From Glaciecola sp. (lineage in GTDB: Bacteria; Pseudomonadota; Gammaproteobacteria; Enterobacterales; Alteromonadaceae), in NCBI GenBank assembly GCA_029251505.1, contig JAQXDG010000173.1, positions 1 to 47,302 on the forward strand: a stretch of 47,302 bases of DNA. The letters are read 5' to 3'. The position numbers and the translations under genes were made by a program. Of this stretch, positions 1 to 10,219 are shown one piece after another. The number at the start of each line of letters is the position of its first letter. Position 1 is the first letter of the stretch. The notes under the pieces were generated by a model. That model was not told where the DNA came from, ran no database searches, and saw only the letters and a program-made list of their open reading frames with translations.

Positions 1-108
1 TACGCTTTGAATGATGGGTATAGGTAAATGTTAATTTCATCTTAGTCCGAGCGATTCCACTAAAAATAAAAAGGTGCTAGATAATAAACTAAATTACACC
101 ATTAAAAA

Positions 109-147
109 ACAAAAAAGCCCTTTTCGACACATATCGTAAAGGGCTTG
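109..147 (-). terminator. Rho-independent terminator after lpxC
   Basis: A perfect 9-bp inverted repeat (AAGCCCTTT / AAAGGGCTT, arms near 115-123 and 138-146) is followed on the minus strand by a run of T. It lies 16 bases past the lpxC stop codon and so closes the whole division cluster. The remaining bases 1-108 hold no open frame or site that I can recognise. Confidence 0.85.
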
Positions 148-162
148 CTATCAAATATTGAC

Positions 163-1080
163 TTAGGTCAGTGCCATTACTGGACTTATATATTGAATGG
201 GTGCGCTGCTCTCATCATCATATGTAACATATTCCCACGCATCCGATTGGTCTAACACGGCATTAAGCAACTTATTATTTAAACCATGTCCTGTTTTATA
301 CGCTTTTAGTAAGCCAATAATGCTGTGGCCGCCAAGATATAAATCACCCACTGCATCAAGCACTTTATGTTTAAGAAATTCATCTTCATAGCGTAACCCT
401 TCAGGATTTAACACACGATACTCATCTAAGGCAACCGCATTATTCATGCTGCCACCTAAGGCAAGATCCATTGAATTCATCATTTCTAAATCACGCATAA
501 AACCGAAAGTTCGTGCACGAGAAACATGATCAATATACGAATCAGAACTAAAATCTAATACCATTCTTTGTCGCGTTTGGCTAATTACTGGGTGATCAAA
601 ATCAATCGCAAAATCCACTTTAAAACCGTTAAACGGGCTTAACTCTGCCCATTTATCGCCATCTTCGACCCGGACTGTCTTGATGAGTTTTAAAAATTGT
701 TTTGGCGCGTTGAGCTCTTCGATCCCCGCAGATTGTAACAAGAACACAAATGGGCTGGCACTGCCATCCATAATCGGTAATTCATGTGAATTGACTTCAA
801 CAATAATATTGTCAATTCCTAAGCCTGCAAGTGCTGAAGCAAGGTGCTCAACAGTATGCACAGTCACACCATTATCATTACTAATGCACGTACACAACAC
901 AGTATCTTTCACGGCATTAGCCCGTGAAGGAATATCAACATGTGGGATTAAATCCACACGTCGAAATACGATCCCCGTATTAGCAGGAGCAGGGCGAAGT
1001 GTCATCGTGACTTTTTCGCCTTTGTGCAAGCCAATACCGGTCTCTTGTACTGAATGTTTGATGGTACGTTGTCTGATCAT
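163..1080 (-). CDS. lpxC: UDP-3-O-acyl-N-acetylglucosamine deacetylase LpxC
   Basis: LpxC is the zinc-dependent cytoplasmic deacetylase that makes the committed step of lipid A synthesis. The start at 1080 gives 305 residues beginning [11 protein letters not shown], the same length and opening as the E. coli enzyme, and AAGG lies just upstream. An ATG at 1107 would add nine residues with no support. Family marks are visible: THTVEHL-type zinc motif (here [11 protein letters not shown], near residue 75), the FDHP segment, and the [14 protein letters not shown] stretch with the later zinc ligands. It is last in the dcw cluster, 71 bases after ftsZ, and a terminator follows. The secM/secA genes that follow lpxC in enterobacteria do not appear in the short piece of sequence beyond it. 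Confidence 0.97.
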   Translation of the reverse strand: MIRQRTIKHSVQETGIGLHKGEKVTMTLRPAPANTGIVFRRVDLIPHVDIPSRANAVKDTVLCTCISNDNGVTVHTVEHLASALAGLGIDNIIVEVNSHELPIMDGSASPFVFLLQSAGIEELNAPKQFLKLIKTVRVEDGDKWAELSPFNGFKVDFAIDFDHPVISQTRQRMVLDFSSDSYIDHVSRARTFGFMRDLEMMNSMDLALGGSMNNAVALDEYRVLNPEGLRYEDEFLKHKVLDAVGDLYLGGHSIIGLLKAYKTGHGLNNKLLNAVLDQSDAWEYVTYDDESSAPIQYISPVMALT

Positions 1081-1151
1081 TGTTGTGCCTTGAAAAACTT
1101 GTGACATATTATATGGTCTTACCAGTTGGTCGTCAAGTTTTGCCTCAATGC

Positions 1152-2300
1152 TTAATCCGCTTGTTTACGTAAAAACGTCGGAATATCAATGTATTCCAAA
1201 TCTGCCATATCATCGTCTAAGTGTTTAGTTGCCGTCATCGCACTTTGCGACCCGCCAGCACTTGTCCCTGCACTCGTGCTTCCTGAACTAACCGCAGAAG
1301 TCTTTCGAGGCGCGTCTGTTTTAACTAATGAAATATCAGGCTTGTCTGTACCGATACCGGTAGCAACAACCGTCACACGAATTTCGTCAGCCATATTCAT
1401 ATCTATAACGGTACCGACAACAACGGTTGCATTTTCAGATGCAAACGCACGAACAGCATTACCGACTGTCTCATATTCATCAATCGCAAAATCAGGACCC
1501 GCAGTAATATTGACCAAAATACCGCGCGCACCAGATAAATCGATGTCTTCAAGTAACGGACATGCAATGGCTTGTTCGGCAGCTTCTTCGGCGCGATCTT
1601 CGCCTTTGCCAATACCCGTACCCATCATCGCCGTACCCATCTCTGACATCACGGTTTTTACATCCGCGAAATCCACGTTAATCAAACCTGGATTAGTAAT
1701 TAATTCTGCAATACCACGAACCGAACCTAACAACACATCGTTAGCCGCTTCAAACGCCTTTAATAACGGCGTACCTTTACCAAGTACTTTCAATAATTTG
1801 TCATTCGGGATCGTAATCAAAGAGTCAACATGCTTAGCTAGCTCATCAATACCTTGACTGGCATACGAAAGACGCTTTTTACCTTCAAAACCAAATGGAC
1901 GCGTCACGACCGCAACACTTAACACACCCATTTCGCGAGCAATTTTAGCAACTTCAGGTGCAGCGCCGGTACCCGTACCGCCCCCCATACCTGCCGTAAT
2001 AAAGATCATGTCCGAGCCGTCAATAGCTTGACGGATGGTTTCACGATCTTCATGTGCCGCTTCCCGACCAACATTTGGATCCGCGCCGGCACCTAATCCT
2101 TTTGTTACCGTGTTACCAATCTGTAATACAGTATCAGCTTGAGATTTCTTTAATACCTGTGCATCTGTGTTGATTGTGATAAATTCAACACCTTCGATTT
2201 TGTTCGCAACCATGTGTTCGATAGCATTACCGCCACCGCCACCAACACCAATTACTTTAATTACAGCTTCCGAACTATTGTCATCCATTAATTCAAACAT
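1152..2300 (-). CDS. ftsZ: cell division GTPase FtsZ
   Basis: FtsZ is the tubulin-like GTPase that polymerises into the Z ring at midcell. The protein has 382 residues. The glycine-rich nucleotide loop GVGGGGGNA lies near residues 18-26, and the tubulin signature GGGTGTG at about 106-112. A Gly/Ser/Thr/Ala-rich flexible linker occupies roughly 330-355, and the conserved C-terminal peptide (DIPTFLRKQ) that binds FtsA and ZipA ends the protein. All parts expected of a working FtsZ are present. It follows ftsA by 42 bases and precedes lpxC in the same transcription unit. Confidence 0.98.
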   Translation of the reverse strand: MFELMDDNSSEAVIKVIGVGGGGGNAIEHMVANKIEGVEFITINTDAQVLKKSQADTVLQIGNTVTKGLGAGADPNVGREAAHEDRETIRQAIDGSDMIFITAGMGGGTGTGAAPEVAKIAREMGVLSVAVVTRPFGFEGKKRLSYASQGIDELAKHVDSLITIPNDKLLKVLGKGTPLLKAFEAANDVLLGSVRGIAELITNPGLINVDFADVKTVMSEMGTAMMGTGIGKGEDRAEEAAEQAIACPLLEDIDLSGARGILVNITAGPDFAIDEYETVGNAVRAFASENATVVVGTVIDMNMADEIRVTVVATGIGTDKPDISLVKTDAPRKTSAVSSGSTSAGTSAGGSQSAMTATKHLDDDMADLEYIDIPTFLRKQAD

Positions 2301-2342
2301 ATTTGCTCTCCGGTTATGCTTGTTATTATACAGGTTAATATT

Positions 2343-3572
2343 TTAAAATTCGCCTTTAAACCATGCTTTTATGCGACTTAATACGCTTTCAGTTGGTATT
2401 TTTTGCGAAATTTGTTGTTCTTCCATTGATTGACGACCATATTGTAATAATCCGACTGCGACTGCAAAACTCGGATCATTGACATAATCGCTCAATCCCT
2501 TTATTTTATTTGGGGTACCAACACGTACTGGCATTTGAAAAATTTCTTCTGCAAATTCGACCGCACCTTCCATTTTTACTGTGCCACCGGTTAATACTAT
2601 CCCTGCAGCAATTTGCTCTTCGAACCCACTTGATTTAATCTCTTCGTGGATTAATTCAAACAATTCTTGATAGCGAGGTTCGATTACCTCTGCGAGTGTA
2701 TGACGCGACATCGTTCGCGCTGGACGCCCACCAACACTAGGTACATTAATGGTATCTTCCATACTCACCATGTCTTTCAACGCACAGGCGTGACGCACTT
2801 TCAATGCTTCAGCATTATTGACAGGCGTTCTAAATATTTTAGCGATGTCACCCGTAATTTGATTGCCCGCGACAGGAATCACCGCAGAATGACGAATAGC
2901 ACCATTAGAGTATATAACTAAATCAATCGTTCCGGCACCAATATCGACGACGCAAACACCCAGCTCTCGTTCGTCGTCAGTTAACACTGAATAACTTGCT
3001 GCTAGTGCCGAGAACACCATCGTATCGACGGTAATGTCTGCTCGATCAGTACACTTAATGAAATTTTTAGCCATATCTTCAGCACAAGTAATGATATGAA
3101 TATTGGCATTCATGCGTACACCAGACATCCCGATTGGGTTTTTAACACCTTCTTGGACATCGACTGAGTATTCTTGTGGCAACACATGTAACATACGACG
3201 TTCGGCAGGGATAGCGACCGAGCGTGCCGTATGAATAACATTATCAATATCTTCTTGCTCTACTTCAGGATGATTAATCGCCACCATTCCAGTTTCATTT
3301 TGACATTGAACGTGTCGCCCCGTAATAGCCATTAATACCGAAGTCGCTTTGTAATTTGCCATTAATTCCATTTCATTAATTGCACGTTGAATCGATTGAG
3401 TAACCAGATTTAAGTCATTTACTCCACCTTTATCCATTCCCTTTGCAGAATAAGTGCCAACTCCAACAATACTCACATAATCATTTTCGAGCATTTCTCC
3501 CACAACGGCTTTAATTTTATTTGTACCAATATCTAATCCGACGACCAGATTGGTATTGTCTATTTTAGCCAT
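2343..3572 (-). CDS. ftsA: cell division protein FtsA
   Basis: FtsA is the actin-like ATPase that anchors FtsZ to the membrane and recruits later division proteins. The protein has 409 residues. It opens with the actin-fold phosphate-1 motif (VGLDIGTNKIKAVVGE, near 11-26). A second phosphate motif (VVDIGAGTIDLVIY) lies near 209-222 and the adenosine motif (GIVLTGG) near 335-341. The C-terminal segment, rich in K, R, W and F (SRIKAWFKGEF), fits the amphipathic membrane-targeting helix. It sits between ftsQ and ftsZ with short gaps, in the standard order. Confidence 0.97.
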   Translation of the reverse strand: MAKIDNTNLVVGLDIGTNKIKAVVGEMLENDYVSIVGVGTYSAKGMDKGGVNDLNLVTQSIQRAINEMELMANYKATSVLMAITGRHVQCQNETGMVAINHPEVEQEDIDNVIHTARSVAIPAERRMLHVLPQEYSVDVQEGVKNPIGMSGVRMNANIHIITCAEDMAKNFIKCTDRADITVDTMVFSALAASYSVLTDDERELGVCVVDIGAGTIDLVIYSNGAIRHSAVIPVAGNQITGDIAKIFRTPVNNAEALKVRHACALKDMVSMEDTINVPSVGGRPARTMSRHTLAEVIEPRYQELFELIHEEIKSSGFEEQIAAGIVLTGGTVKMEGAVEFAEEIFQMPVRVGTPNKIKGLSDYVNDPSFAVAVGLLQYGRQSMEEQQISQKIPTESVLSRIKAWFKGEF

Positions 3573-3611
3573 GGAGTTATTCCTATAAATTGGTTTGTTA
3601 AATTCATCCAG

Positions 3612-4325
3612 TTATACCTTCCAGCCCACGGCTGCACCTGTATCATAACGTAAATCAACGTAATTAATGGCACGTGAGTCTTGTTGTAATAATGGGTATA
3701 AATTAATAAAACGTTGTAATCGGTTGATAAATTCTTGGCGTCCCAAATTAAGCTTGATACCATTATTTAATTGTACTTGCCAAGCAAATCGTTCGCTTAA
3801 AACTAAATTATCTACGGTTAACGTACCCGTTGATAAAATCATTTGCATTGCTTTATAGCCTGAAAGTGCTGTTTTTTCGGCACCATTAGGACCAAATAGT
3901 GTCGGTAATTTGTCGTTTTGAATATCACCAGCAAATGGTACTCCTTCGGAATTTAATAATAAATCATCATTCCAAATAGCAACCGGCGTTTGCTCTACTA
4001 AATAAACTTGTATTGTATTTGGCCATTTTTTGCGAACCGACGCTTGATGTACCCAAGGATGTTTTAGTACAGCCGTATGGATTTCATTGATATCGGCCGA
4101 AAAAAAGCTACCTTGCACATCTTTAGATATCAGTCGTGAAATATCTCGATCTTGAATATATTGATACGTACCACTAATTTCGATATGACTAATTGGAACT
4201 TGCTGCTCATCATGCATCCATTGCGTTAAATTCAATGCTGCCCAAACTAGTCCAATACATACACAAATTAAAAAACTTAAGCCCCAGATTTTTTCTCTAT
4301 TAATATGCTCAATTTCAGTCATCAT
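3612..4325 (-). CDS. ftsQ: cell division protein FtsQ
   Basis: FtsQ is a bitopic inner-membrane protein that links the FtsB/FtsL complex to the divisome. The protein has 237 residues: a short cytoplasmic N-terminus, one membrane span near residues 14-34, then a POTRA-type periplasmic region (HIEISGTYQYIQDRDI onward) and the FtsQ domain. The family is poorly conserved, so the call rests on architecture plus position. It starts inside the end of ddl (11-base overlap; a second ATG three bases on is equally possible) and precedes ftsA by 39 bases. Confidence 0.93.
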   Translation of the reverse strand: MMTEIEHINREKIWGLSFLICVCIGLVWAALNLTQWMHDEQQVPISHIEISGTYQYIQDRDISRLISKDVQGSFFSADINEIHTAVLKHPWVHQASVRKKWPNTIQVYLVEQTPVAIWNDDLLLNSEGVPFAGDIQNDKLPTLFGPNGAEKTALSGYKAMQMILSTGTLTVDNLVLSERFAWQVQLNNGIKLNLGRQEFINRLQRFINLYPLLQQDSRAINYVDLRYDTGAAVGWKV

Positions 4326-5301
4326 TGCCTTCCTTGACTCTACCTAGCGCGTGTTTGTGACTGATAGCGTTATCGATAACACTTTTACCAAATGCATCAA
4401 CTAGAATTAATTTAACCAATTCAGAAAAAGAATACCCTGCCTGTAACGCCGCTTTCGGAACTAAGCTTTTTTGCGTCATGCCTGGCACAGTGTTTACTTC
4501 TAATAAGATAAAATCGCCCGAGGCTGAATCACGCATTAAATCTACTCGCCCCCACCCTTTACAAGAAACGGCATTGAATGCATGCAGACTTAATTCACCG
4601 ATCGCGGTTTCTTGTTCTGAAGTCAAATCACTCGGGCAATGATATTGCGTTGAATCTGAATGATATTTAGCATCATAATCATAAAAAGTGTTTGGCGTCA
4701 CCATAGATATACTAGGTAGTGCCTGACCCGCTAAAATACTCACTGTATATTCTGAGCCTTCAATAAACTGTTCTACTAAGACGCGCTCATCAAAGGTTAA
4801 TGCCTCTTTGATAGCGGCGACGAGCTCTGTACTTGTTGTCGTTTTTGCCATGCCAATACTTGATCCCTCATGGCTTGGCTTAACCATCAACGTTGTGCCG
4901 ATTGCGGTCATCACATCTTGAGCTTGCGTATCCGTAATGGGTTGATCAATTTCTATATATTTGGCCGTTGGCAGGCCTAATGCTTGCCATACATGCTTGG
5001 TATGTAATTTATCCATGGCAATTGCAGAGCCCAATACACCGGTACCAGTATAAGGGAGACCCATCCATTCCAGTGCGCCTTGTACCGTTCCATCCTCGCC
5101 TCCGCGACCATGTAACATGATCATCACATGCGTCACATTTTCATCATGCAAATCACTCAAAGGTCGATATTTAGGGTCAAACTTGATTACTGCTAAACCG
5201 AGCGCAACAATGGCTTGATAAACTGCATCTCCAGAAGCTAAAGAGACGTCACGCTCGGCTGAATTTCCACCGAGCAAGACGGCTATGTTTGTCTTCTTCA
5301 T
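4315..5301 (-). CDS. ddl: D-alanine--D-alanine ligase
   Basis: This cytoplasmic ATP-grasp enzyme joins two D-alanines to make the dipeptide that MurF adds to the peptidoglycan precursor. The start at 5301 (MKKTNIAVLLGGNSAERDVS) overlaps the murG stop as ATGA, which favours it over a longer frame opening at 5328. The protein is 328 residues. Visible family motifs are HGRGGEDGTVQG near residue 63, the ATP-grasp segment VKPSHEGSSIGM, and LLEVNTVPGMT near the C-terminus with Mg-binding residues. In most relatives murC lies between murG and this gene; here the two overlap directly. Confidence 0.96.
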   Translation of the reverse strand: MKKTNIAVLLGGNSAERDVSLASGDAVYQAIVALGLAVIKFDPKYRPLSDLHDENVTHVMIMLHGRGGEDGTVQGALEWMGLPYTGTGVLGSAIAMDKLHTKHVWQALGLPTAKYIEIDQPITDTQAQDVMTAIGTTLMVKPSHEGSSIGMAKTTTSTELVAAIKEALTFDERVLVEQFIEGSEYTVSILAGQALPSISMVTPNTFYDYDAKYHSDSTQYHCPSDLTSEQETAIGELSLHAFNAVSCKGWGRVDLMRDSASGDFILLEVNTVPGMTQKSLVPKAALQAGYSFSELVKLILVDAFGKSVIDNAISHKHALGRVKEGNDD

Positions 5302-6374
5302 GCCGCGATCTCCTTGATGATAGCGCAAACATTATCAGTGGCATCTGCTTTAGCCAATTGATACGCTTGTTGTGCCATTGTGATTCGGTCTTTTGGCGAC
5401 GTAATTAACAGCCTCAGTTTTACTTCTAAGTCTTGTAACTCAGATTGCGGACATAAGATTGCGCCACCATGATCACATAAGGTTTTTGCATTGGCGGTTT
5501 GATGATCATCAACCGCACTAGGTAATGGGACAAAACAGGCTACTCGACCGGCGCAGGCGACTTCGGCCACGGTTAATGCCCCAGCGCGGCAAATCACAAT
5601 ATCAGCATGTGTCAATGCACTTGCCATATCATCAATGAATTCTGTTACTTGCAATTGAACTAATGGGCTGATATTGGCGTTAGCATAAGCGCTATTCACT
5701 GCTGATTCATTGCCTTTGCCTACTTGATGAACAATCTGTATGTTGTTGAATTGTTGAGTAAGGTTGACAAATATCTGCGGCAAATTAGTATTAAATATCT
5801 GAGCCCCTAAACTGCCACCTACAACTAAGATCGTGGTAGACTCAGGCGTTTTTGTTATTGCAGGGATCGCACTGATTTCAGCGCGAACTGGATTACCTAC
5901 CCATGTGATTTTATCAGGTGAGATAGCAAATTGGGTATTCGCAAAACCCGTTAACACTCGTTGTGCGATTTTGGCTAAATAACGATTTGTCATCCCTGCA
6001 ACCGCATTTTGTTCATGTAAAACTAATGGTATACCAAGTATTCGTGTGGCAATACCTCCTGGTCCACTTGCGTATCCCCCCATACCAAGAACAACGTCAG
6101 GTTGGATCTGTAGCATAATTCGATAAGATTGATAAACCGCTTTTACCAACATAAATGGTAAAGATAATTTTCGCACGAGTCCATTACCACGAATACCTTT
6201 AACAGCAATGGTATGCAATTGGATATCGTGTTTCGGTACGATGGTCGCTTCCATTTTATCCGCTGTACCAAGCCATTCAATTTCCCATCCGCTTTCGCGC
6301 AATGTCTGCGCTACTGCGAGTCCTGGAAAGATGTGTCCGCCTGTTCCACCAGCCATAATAAGTAATTTAGGCAT
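5298..6374 (-). CDS. murG: UDP-GlcNAc:lipid I N-acetylglucosaminyltransferase MurG
   Basis: MurG is a GT-B glycosyltransferase on the inner face of the membrane that converts lipid I to lipid II. The start is placed at 6374 (MPKLLIMAGGTGGHIFPGLA), which overlaps the ftsW stop by 8 bases and matches the usual MurG opening; a frame from 6389 would add five residues. About 358 residues. Marks are the N-terminal glycine loop GGTGGHIFPG, GGYASGP near residue 104, VGGSLGA near 187, and the C-terminal donor site CRAGALTVAE. It ends by overlapping ddl. Confidence 0.97.
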   Translation of the reverse strand: MPKLLIMAGGTGGHIFPGLAVAQTLRESGWEIEWLGTADKMEATIVPKHDIQLHTIAVKGIRGNGLVRKLSLPFMLVKAVYQSYRIMLQIQPDVVLGMGGYASGPGGIATRILGIPLVLHEQNAVAGMTNRYLAKIAQRVLTGFANTQFAISPDKITWVGNPVRAEISAIPAITKTPESTTILVVGGSLGAQIFNTNLPQIFVNLTQQFNNIQIVHQVGKGNESAVNSAYANANISPLVQLQVTEFIDDMASALTHADIVICRAGALTVAEVACAGRVACFVPLPSAVDDHQTANAKTLCDHGGAILCPQSELQDLEVKLRLLITSPKDRITMAQQAYQLAKADATDNVCAIIKEIAA

Positions 6375-7701
6375 TAGCTGGCTCCTCATTCACAACATCA
6401 TCAAATTCGTCTATCTCAGTAATCTCATCCAGCGAATCGATTGACGCAGTATCTTGTGAGGCCATTGCTTTTTGTGCTGATGCCTTTTTCTTAATCGTTT
6501 GTGCCGTTTTGCGCTTAGGTTTGTTGGCCGCTTCTAATTGCGCACAACGTACCTCAAAGTCAATTCGAATCAATAAGGCCACGGCAATTGCCATAATAAT
6601 CATACTGGAACCGCCATAACTGACTAATGGCAAGGTTAATCCTTTGGTTGGTAATAATCCTGCACTTCCACCAATATTTACGAATGTTTGAAAACTGAAC
6701 CAAATTCCAATGCCGTAGGCTAAATAGGCTGCAAATGGCATTTGTACTTTCAAGGCTCGGTTACCTAAAAATAATGCTTTAATCACCATAGTTAAAATCA
6801 AGCCAAGGAGTATGACGATCCCGATATAACCCAACTCTTCTGCAATTATTGCCACGATAAAATCGGTGTGAGCTTCAGGCAAAAACTGTAGCTTTTGAAT
6901 ACTATTACCTAACCCTTGCCCAAACCAATCACCGCGCCCATACGCCATCAATGACTGAGTTAACTGATATCCAGTACCAAACGGATCAGCCCAGGGATCA
7001 AGAAATGCGGTAATCCGTCGCATCCTATATTCTTCTAAAATAATCATAGTGACAAACAGCACAATACCCGTAAACACCAATGCGATGAATTGCCACAGTT
7101 TTGCACCCGCTAAGAACAACAGTCCTAGTGTGGTGATAAACATTACAATCGTCGTACCTAAATCAGGCTGTGACCATAAACACAATCCCAACACAAAAAA
7201 TACAATCAATGGCTTAATGAAGCCTTTGATATTTTCTGTCACTTCGGCATAACGTCGCTCTAAATAACCGGCTAAAAAACAAAAAAAGAATAACTTTGTC
7301 GGTTCTGCTGCTTGAATATTGATGGGTCCAATAGTTAACCAACGCTGTGCGCCATTGACTGAGCGCCCGACTAATAACACCGCGACTAATAAGCCGAATG
7401 CCAACAAGAGTAAATAAGGGTTAAATCGTTGCCACCAACTAATTGGGATCATCAATACAAACAATGCAGTAATCAATGCCATGCAACTAAATATCACGTG
7501 TCGGATAATGAAAAAATATTGATTGTTATATTTAGCAATCCCTTCAGGCATTGAGGCGGATGCGACCATAATAATGCCGAGTGCAACTAAGGCTAATGCG
7601 ACCATGACCAATCCAAGATCATACATGCGTATTTGTGCCTGCGCTGTATCATGCCGCGCAGCAAACATCGCTTGTAAATTGGAGGTCGTTGTAAAACTCA
7701 T
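6367..7701 (-). CDS. ftsW: septal peptidoglycan glycosyltransferase FtsW
   Basis: FtsW is the SEDS-family polytopic membrane enzyme that polymerises lipid II at the septum together with FtsI. The protein has 444 residues and about ten hydrophobic segments. The SEDS hallmark stretches are present: GAQRWLTIGPINIQ, QPDLGT with the key aspartate region, the WADPFGTGYQLTQSLMA loop, and GLTLPLVSYGGSS near the end. After the last span a hydrophilic tail of about 50 residues first runs Lys-rich and then Asp/Glu-rich, longer than the E. coli tail. It follows mraY with 23 bases between; murD normally sits in that gap. Confidence 0.96.
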   Translation of the reverse strand: MSFTTTSNLQAMFAARHDTAQAQIRMYDLGLVMVALALVALGIIMVASASMPEGIAKYNNQYFFIIRHVIFSCMALITALFVLMIPISWWQRFNPYLLLLAFGLLVAVLLVGRSVNGAQRWLTIGPINIQAAEPTKLFFFCFLAGYLERRYAEVTENIKGFIKPLIVFFVLGLCLWSQPDLGTTIVMFITTLGLLFLAGAKLWQFIALVFTGIVLFVTMIILEEYRMRRITAFLDPWADPFGTGYQLTQSLMAYGRGDWFGQGLGNSIQKLQFLPEAHTDFIVAIIAEELGYIGIVILLGLILTMVIKALFLGNRALKVQMPFAAYLAYGIGIWFSFQTFVNIGGSAGLLPTKGLTLPLVSYGGSSMIIMAIAVALLIRIDFEVRCAQLEAANKPKRKTAQTIKKKASAQKAMASQDTASIDSLDEITEIDEFDDVVNEEPANA

Positions 7702-7724
7702 TATTATCTTCTTATCTCAACTTT

Positions 7725-8807
7725 TTATCTCAGCTTCAAGGTCGCTAATCCGACCAAGACTAAAATCAGGGAAATGATCCAAAAGCGTACAATTACCTTT
7801 GGCTCTGGCCAGCCTTTCAACTCAAAATGATGATGTATTGGTGCCATTCTAAACACGCGCTTACCGCGTAATTTAAATGAACCCACCTGAATAATGACTG
7901 ATAATGTTTCTATAACAAAGATCCCACCCATAATGACGAGTACAATTTCTTGGCGCACAAGCACAGCTATAATGCCTAACGTGCCACCTAATGCTAATGA
8001 ACCTACATCACCCATGAAAACTTGCGCAGGATAGGCGTTGAACCATAAAAATCCGAGACCCGCTCCAATCATTGCTCCACAGACAATAACCAACTCACTT
8101 GCTTGCGGAATATGCGGAATATGTAGATATTCTGAAAAATTAACATTACCAGTGACATAAGCGAATATTGCCAATGCGCCAGCAACGAAGATTACCGGTA
8201 CAATGGCTAAGCCATCTAAGCCATCGGTTAAATTAACGGCGTTACTCGTGCCCACAACCGTAAAGTAGACTAATGCTAAATACATCAATCCAAGTTGCGG
8301 CAAGATATCTTTAAAAAATGGTACGACCAACATGGTCTCTTCTGCTTGTGTCGTTGTCGAATACAAATACACCGCGACCACTAAAGCGATAATGGTTTGC
8401 CAAAAATATTTCCAACGGGCAATTAAACCTTTAGCATCTTTGCGGACGACTTTACGATAATCATCAACAAAGCCCACGACGCCATACCCTAATAACACAG
8501 CTAAGGTGACCCATACGTATTTGTTCGTTAAATCAGCCCATAATAATACGCTGACACTTATAGCCGCTAAAATCAGTACACCACCCATAGTGGGGGTTCC
8601 CATTTTTTGTAAATGCGATTCTGGACCATCATCACGAACAGTTTGTCCGATTTGCAGACGTTGTAACCAAATGATCATTTTTGGCCCAATGAAGATTGCC
8701 ATTAACAAGGATGTTAATGTCGCAAGGATACTTCTTAGTGTTAGATAATTAAGTACACTAAAACCGATATCCAGTTGTATTAACCAATTGGTTAGTAATA
8801 TCAACAT
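7725..8807 (-). CDS. mraY: phospho-N-acetylmuramoyl-pentapeptide transferase MraY
   Basis: MraY moves phospho-MurNAc-pentapeptide from UDP to undecaprenyl phosphate, giving lipid I at the inner membrane. The 360-residue length matches E. coli. Polytopic, with the family motifs GTPTMGG near residue 70, the catalytic region around GFVDDYRKV near 115, [13 protein letters not shown] near 190, [19 protein letters not shown] near 255, and the histidine-rich [12 protein letters not shown] near 320. Its start overlaps the murF stop by 7 bases, indicating translational coupling. Confidence 0.97.
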   Translation of the reverse strand: MLILLTNWLIQLDIGFSVLNYLTLRSILATLTSLLMAIFIGPKMIIWLQRLQIGQTVRDDGPESHLQKMGTPTMGGVLILAAISVSVLLWADLTNKYVWVTLAVLLGYGVVGFVDDYRKVVRKDAKGLIARWKYFWQTIIALVVAVYLYSTTTQAEETMLVVPFFKDILPQLGLMYLALVYFTVVGTSNAVNLTDGLDGLAIVPVIFVAGALAIFAYVTGNVNFSEYLHIPHIPQASELVIVCGAMIGAGLGFLWFNAYPAQVFMGDVGSLALGGTLGIIAVLVRQEIVLVIMGGIFVIETLSVIIQVGSFKLRGKRVFRMAPIHHHFELKGWPEPKVIVRFWIISLILVLVGLATLKLR

Positions 8808-10210
8808 GCAATTTGTCTCCTTGAGCGATCAAGCTTTCCCACAGGGGATGCCTCCAACGCAGTGACAACACGTTCCATTCGCGCAGAACGAGAGCCTTTA
8901 ACCAAAATAGTAATATCGTCATCGATGTGTTGTAACTCTCCATAAAGAGCGGTTAACAAGGGCTCAATCTCTGAAAAATGTTGTCCATGATCGCCATACA
9001 CACTACTTGCACTTTGACTTAATACGCCTAAGGTATACAACATGTCAATACCTTCACGCTGCGCTAATTCACCGACTTCTTCATGGTAATGTCGAGCCTT
9101 ATCACCTAGCTCAGCCATATCACCTAGCACCAAAATCCTGCGACCTTGATAACTTGCAAGTAATTTTATCGCTGCGGTTACCGAAGCCACATTAGCATTG
9201 TAGGAATCATCCAAAACACGCACTTGCTCTGACAATTGTTTAACATCCAAACGTCCTTTTACGTTTTTCATTGTCGCTAACCCATCTCGTACATTTTCTA
9301 AGCTAGCGCCCACGTTTATTGCTAACGCTGCAGCTAATAATGCATTACTAACGTTATGCATGCCCGGAATCGTTAATCCAATATTCATTTCGCCAATTGG
9401 AGTATGCATAATAAAATGCGCGCAACCATTAAACGCCAAGTCAACTTGGGTTGCGGTATAATCTGCTTTACCGCCTGGTTTAGCCTCTAAAGAGAATGAG
9501 TAAATGAATTCGTTAGATAACTTACCGTGCCAAAAGTCATAAAACTGCGAATCGTAATTTAATAAAGCGACACCGGTTTTACCAAGTCCTTTAAAAATTT
9601 CGCTTTTAGCCCTAGCAACTCCAAATAAACTGCCAAAACCTTCTAAATGCGAAGCCGCTGCATTGACGATAGTCGCCACATCAGGCTTAACTAAATTGGT
9701 GGTATAAGCTATCTCGCCTAAATGATTAGCACCCATTTCGATGACTGCAAATTCATGCTGTGGCTCTAAACGTAATAATGTGAGTGGAACACCAATATCA
9801 TTGTTAAAGTTACCGGCAGTGGATAATACCTTCCCGTGTTGCTCTAATATGGCGGTAGTCATTTCTTTTACGGTGGTTTTGCCTGAACTACCCGTTATAG
9901 CAACGGTTTTAGGATTTACTCGTTGTTTGACATATGCGCCGAGTAAACCCAGTGCGATTTTCGTGTCCTCAACTAGAATTACCGGCATATGCGCGACAAC
10001 GGGTTCGGAAGCAATTATCGCTATCGCCCCTTTTTGGCGAGCTTCATTTGCAAATATGTGGCCATTAAAATTAGGTCCGACTAAGGCGATGAACACATCA
10101 TTTTGAGCTATTGCACGGGTATCGGTTGATACACCGCTAATAACAAGATCGTCGCCACTTAACGTACCGTTAACTTGGTGGGCAATTTCCGATAATGATA
10201 AATTAATCAT
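8801..10210 (-). CDS. murF: UDP-MurNAc-tripeptide--D-Ala-D-Ala ligase MurF
   Basis: MurF is the ATP-dependent ligase that adds D-Ala-D-Ala to the precursor tripeptide. 469 residues with the three Mur ligase domains: an N-terminal UDP-binding part ([10 protein letters not shown]), the central ATPase with P-loop [13 protein letters not shown] near 104-116 and the [12 protein letters not shown] and [11 protein letters not shown] segments, and the C-terminal domain with [11 protein letters not shown] and [15 protein letters not shown] and the DMAELG motif distinguish MurF from MurE, MurD and MurC. It is the only Mur ligase in the window. It starts 9 bases after ftsI, where murE normally lies. Confidence 0.96.
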   Translation of the reverse strand: MINLSLSEIAHQVNGTLSGDDLVISGVSTDTRAIAQNDVFIALVGPNFNGHIFANEARQKGAIAIIASEPVVAHMPVILVEDTKIALGLLGAYVKQRVNPKTVAITGSSGKTTVKEMTTAILEQHGKVLSTAGNFNNDIGVPLTLLRLEPQHEFAVIEMGANHLGEIAYTTNLVKPDVATIVNAAASHLEGFGSLFGVARAKSEIFKGLGKTGVALLNYDSQFYDFWHGKLSNEFIYSFSLEAKPGGKADYTATQVDLAFNGCAHFIMHTPIGEMNIGLTIPGMHNVSNALLAAALAINVGASLENVRDGLATMKNVKGRLDVKQLSEQVRVLDDSYNANVASVTAAIKLLASYQGRRILVLGDMAELGDKARHYHEEVGELAQREGIDMLYTLGVLSQSASSVYGDHGQHFSEIEPLLTALYGELQHIDDDITILVKGSRSARMERVVTALEASPVGKLDRSRRQIAC

Positions 10211-10219
10211 GAGCTTTAC

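Noticed and set aside
1189-1857. 222-codon open frame on the plus strand opposite ftsZ
   Set aside because: It is a shadow of the ftsZ reading frame with no ribosome site and a low-complexity product.
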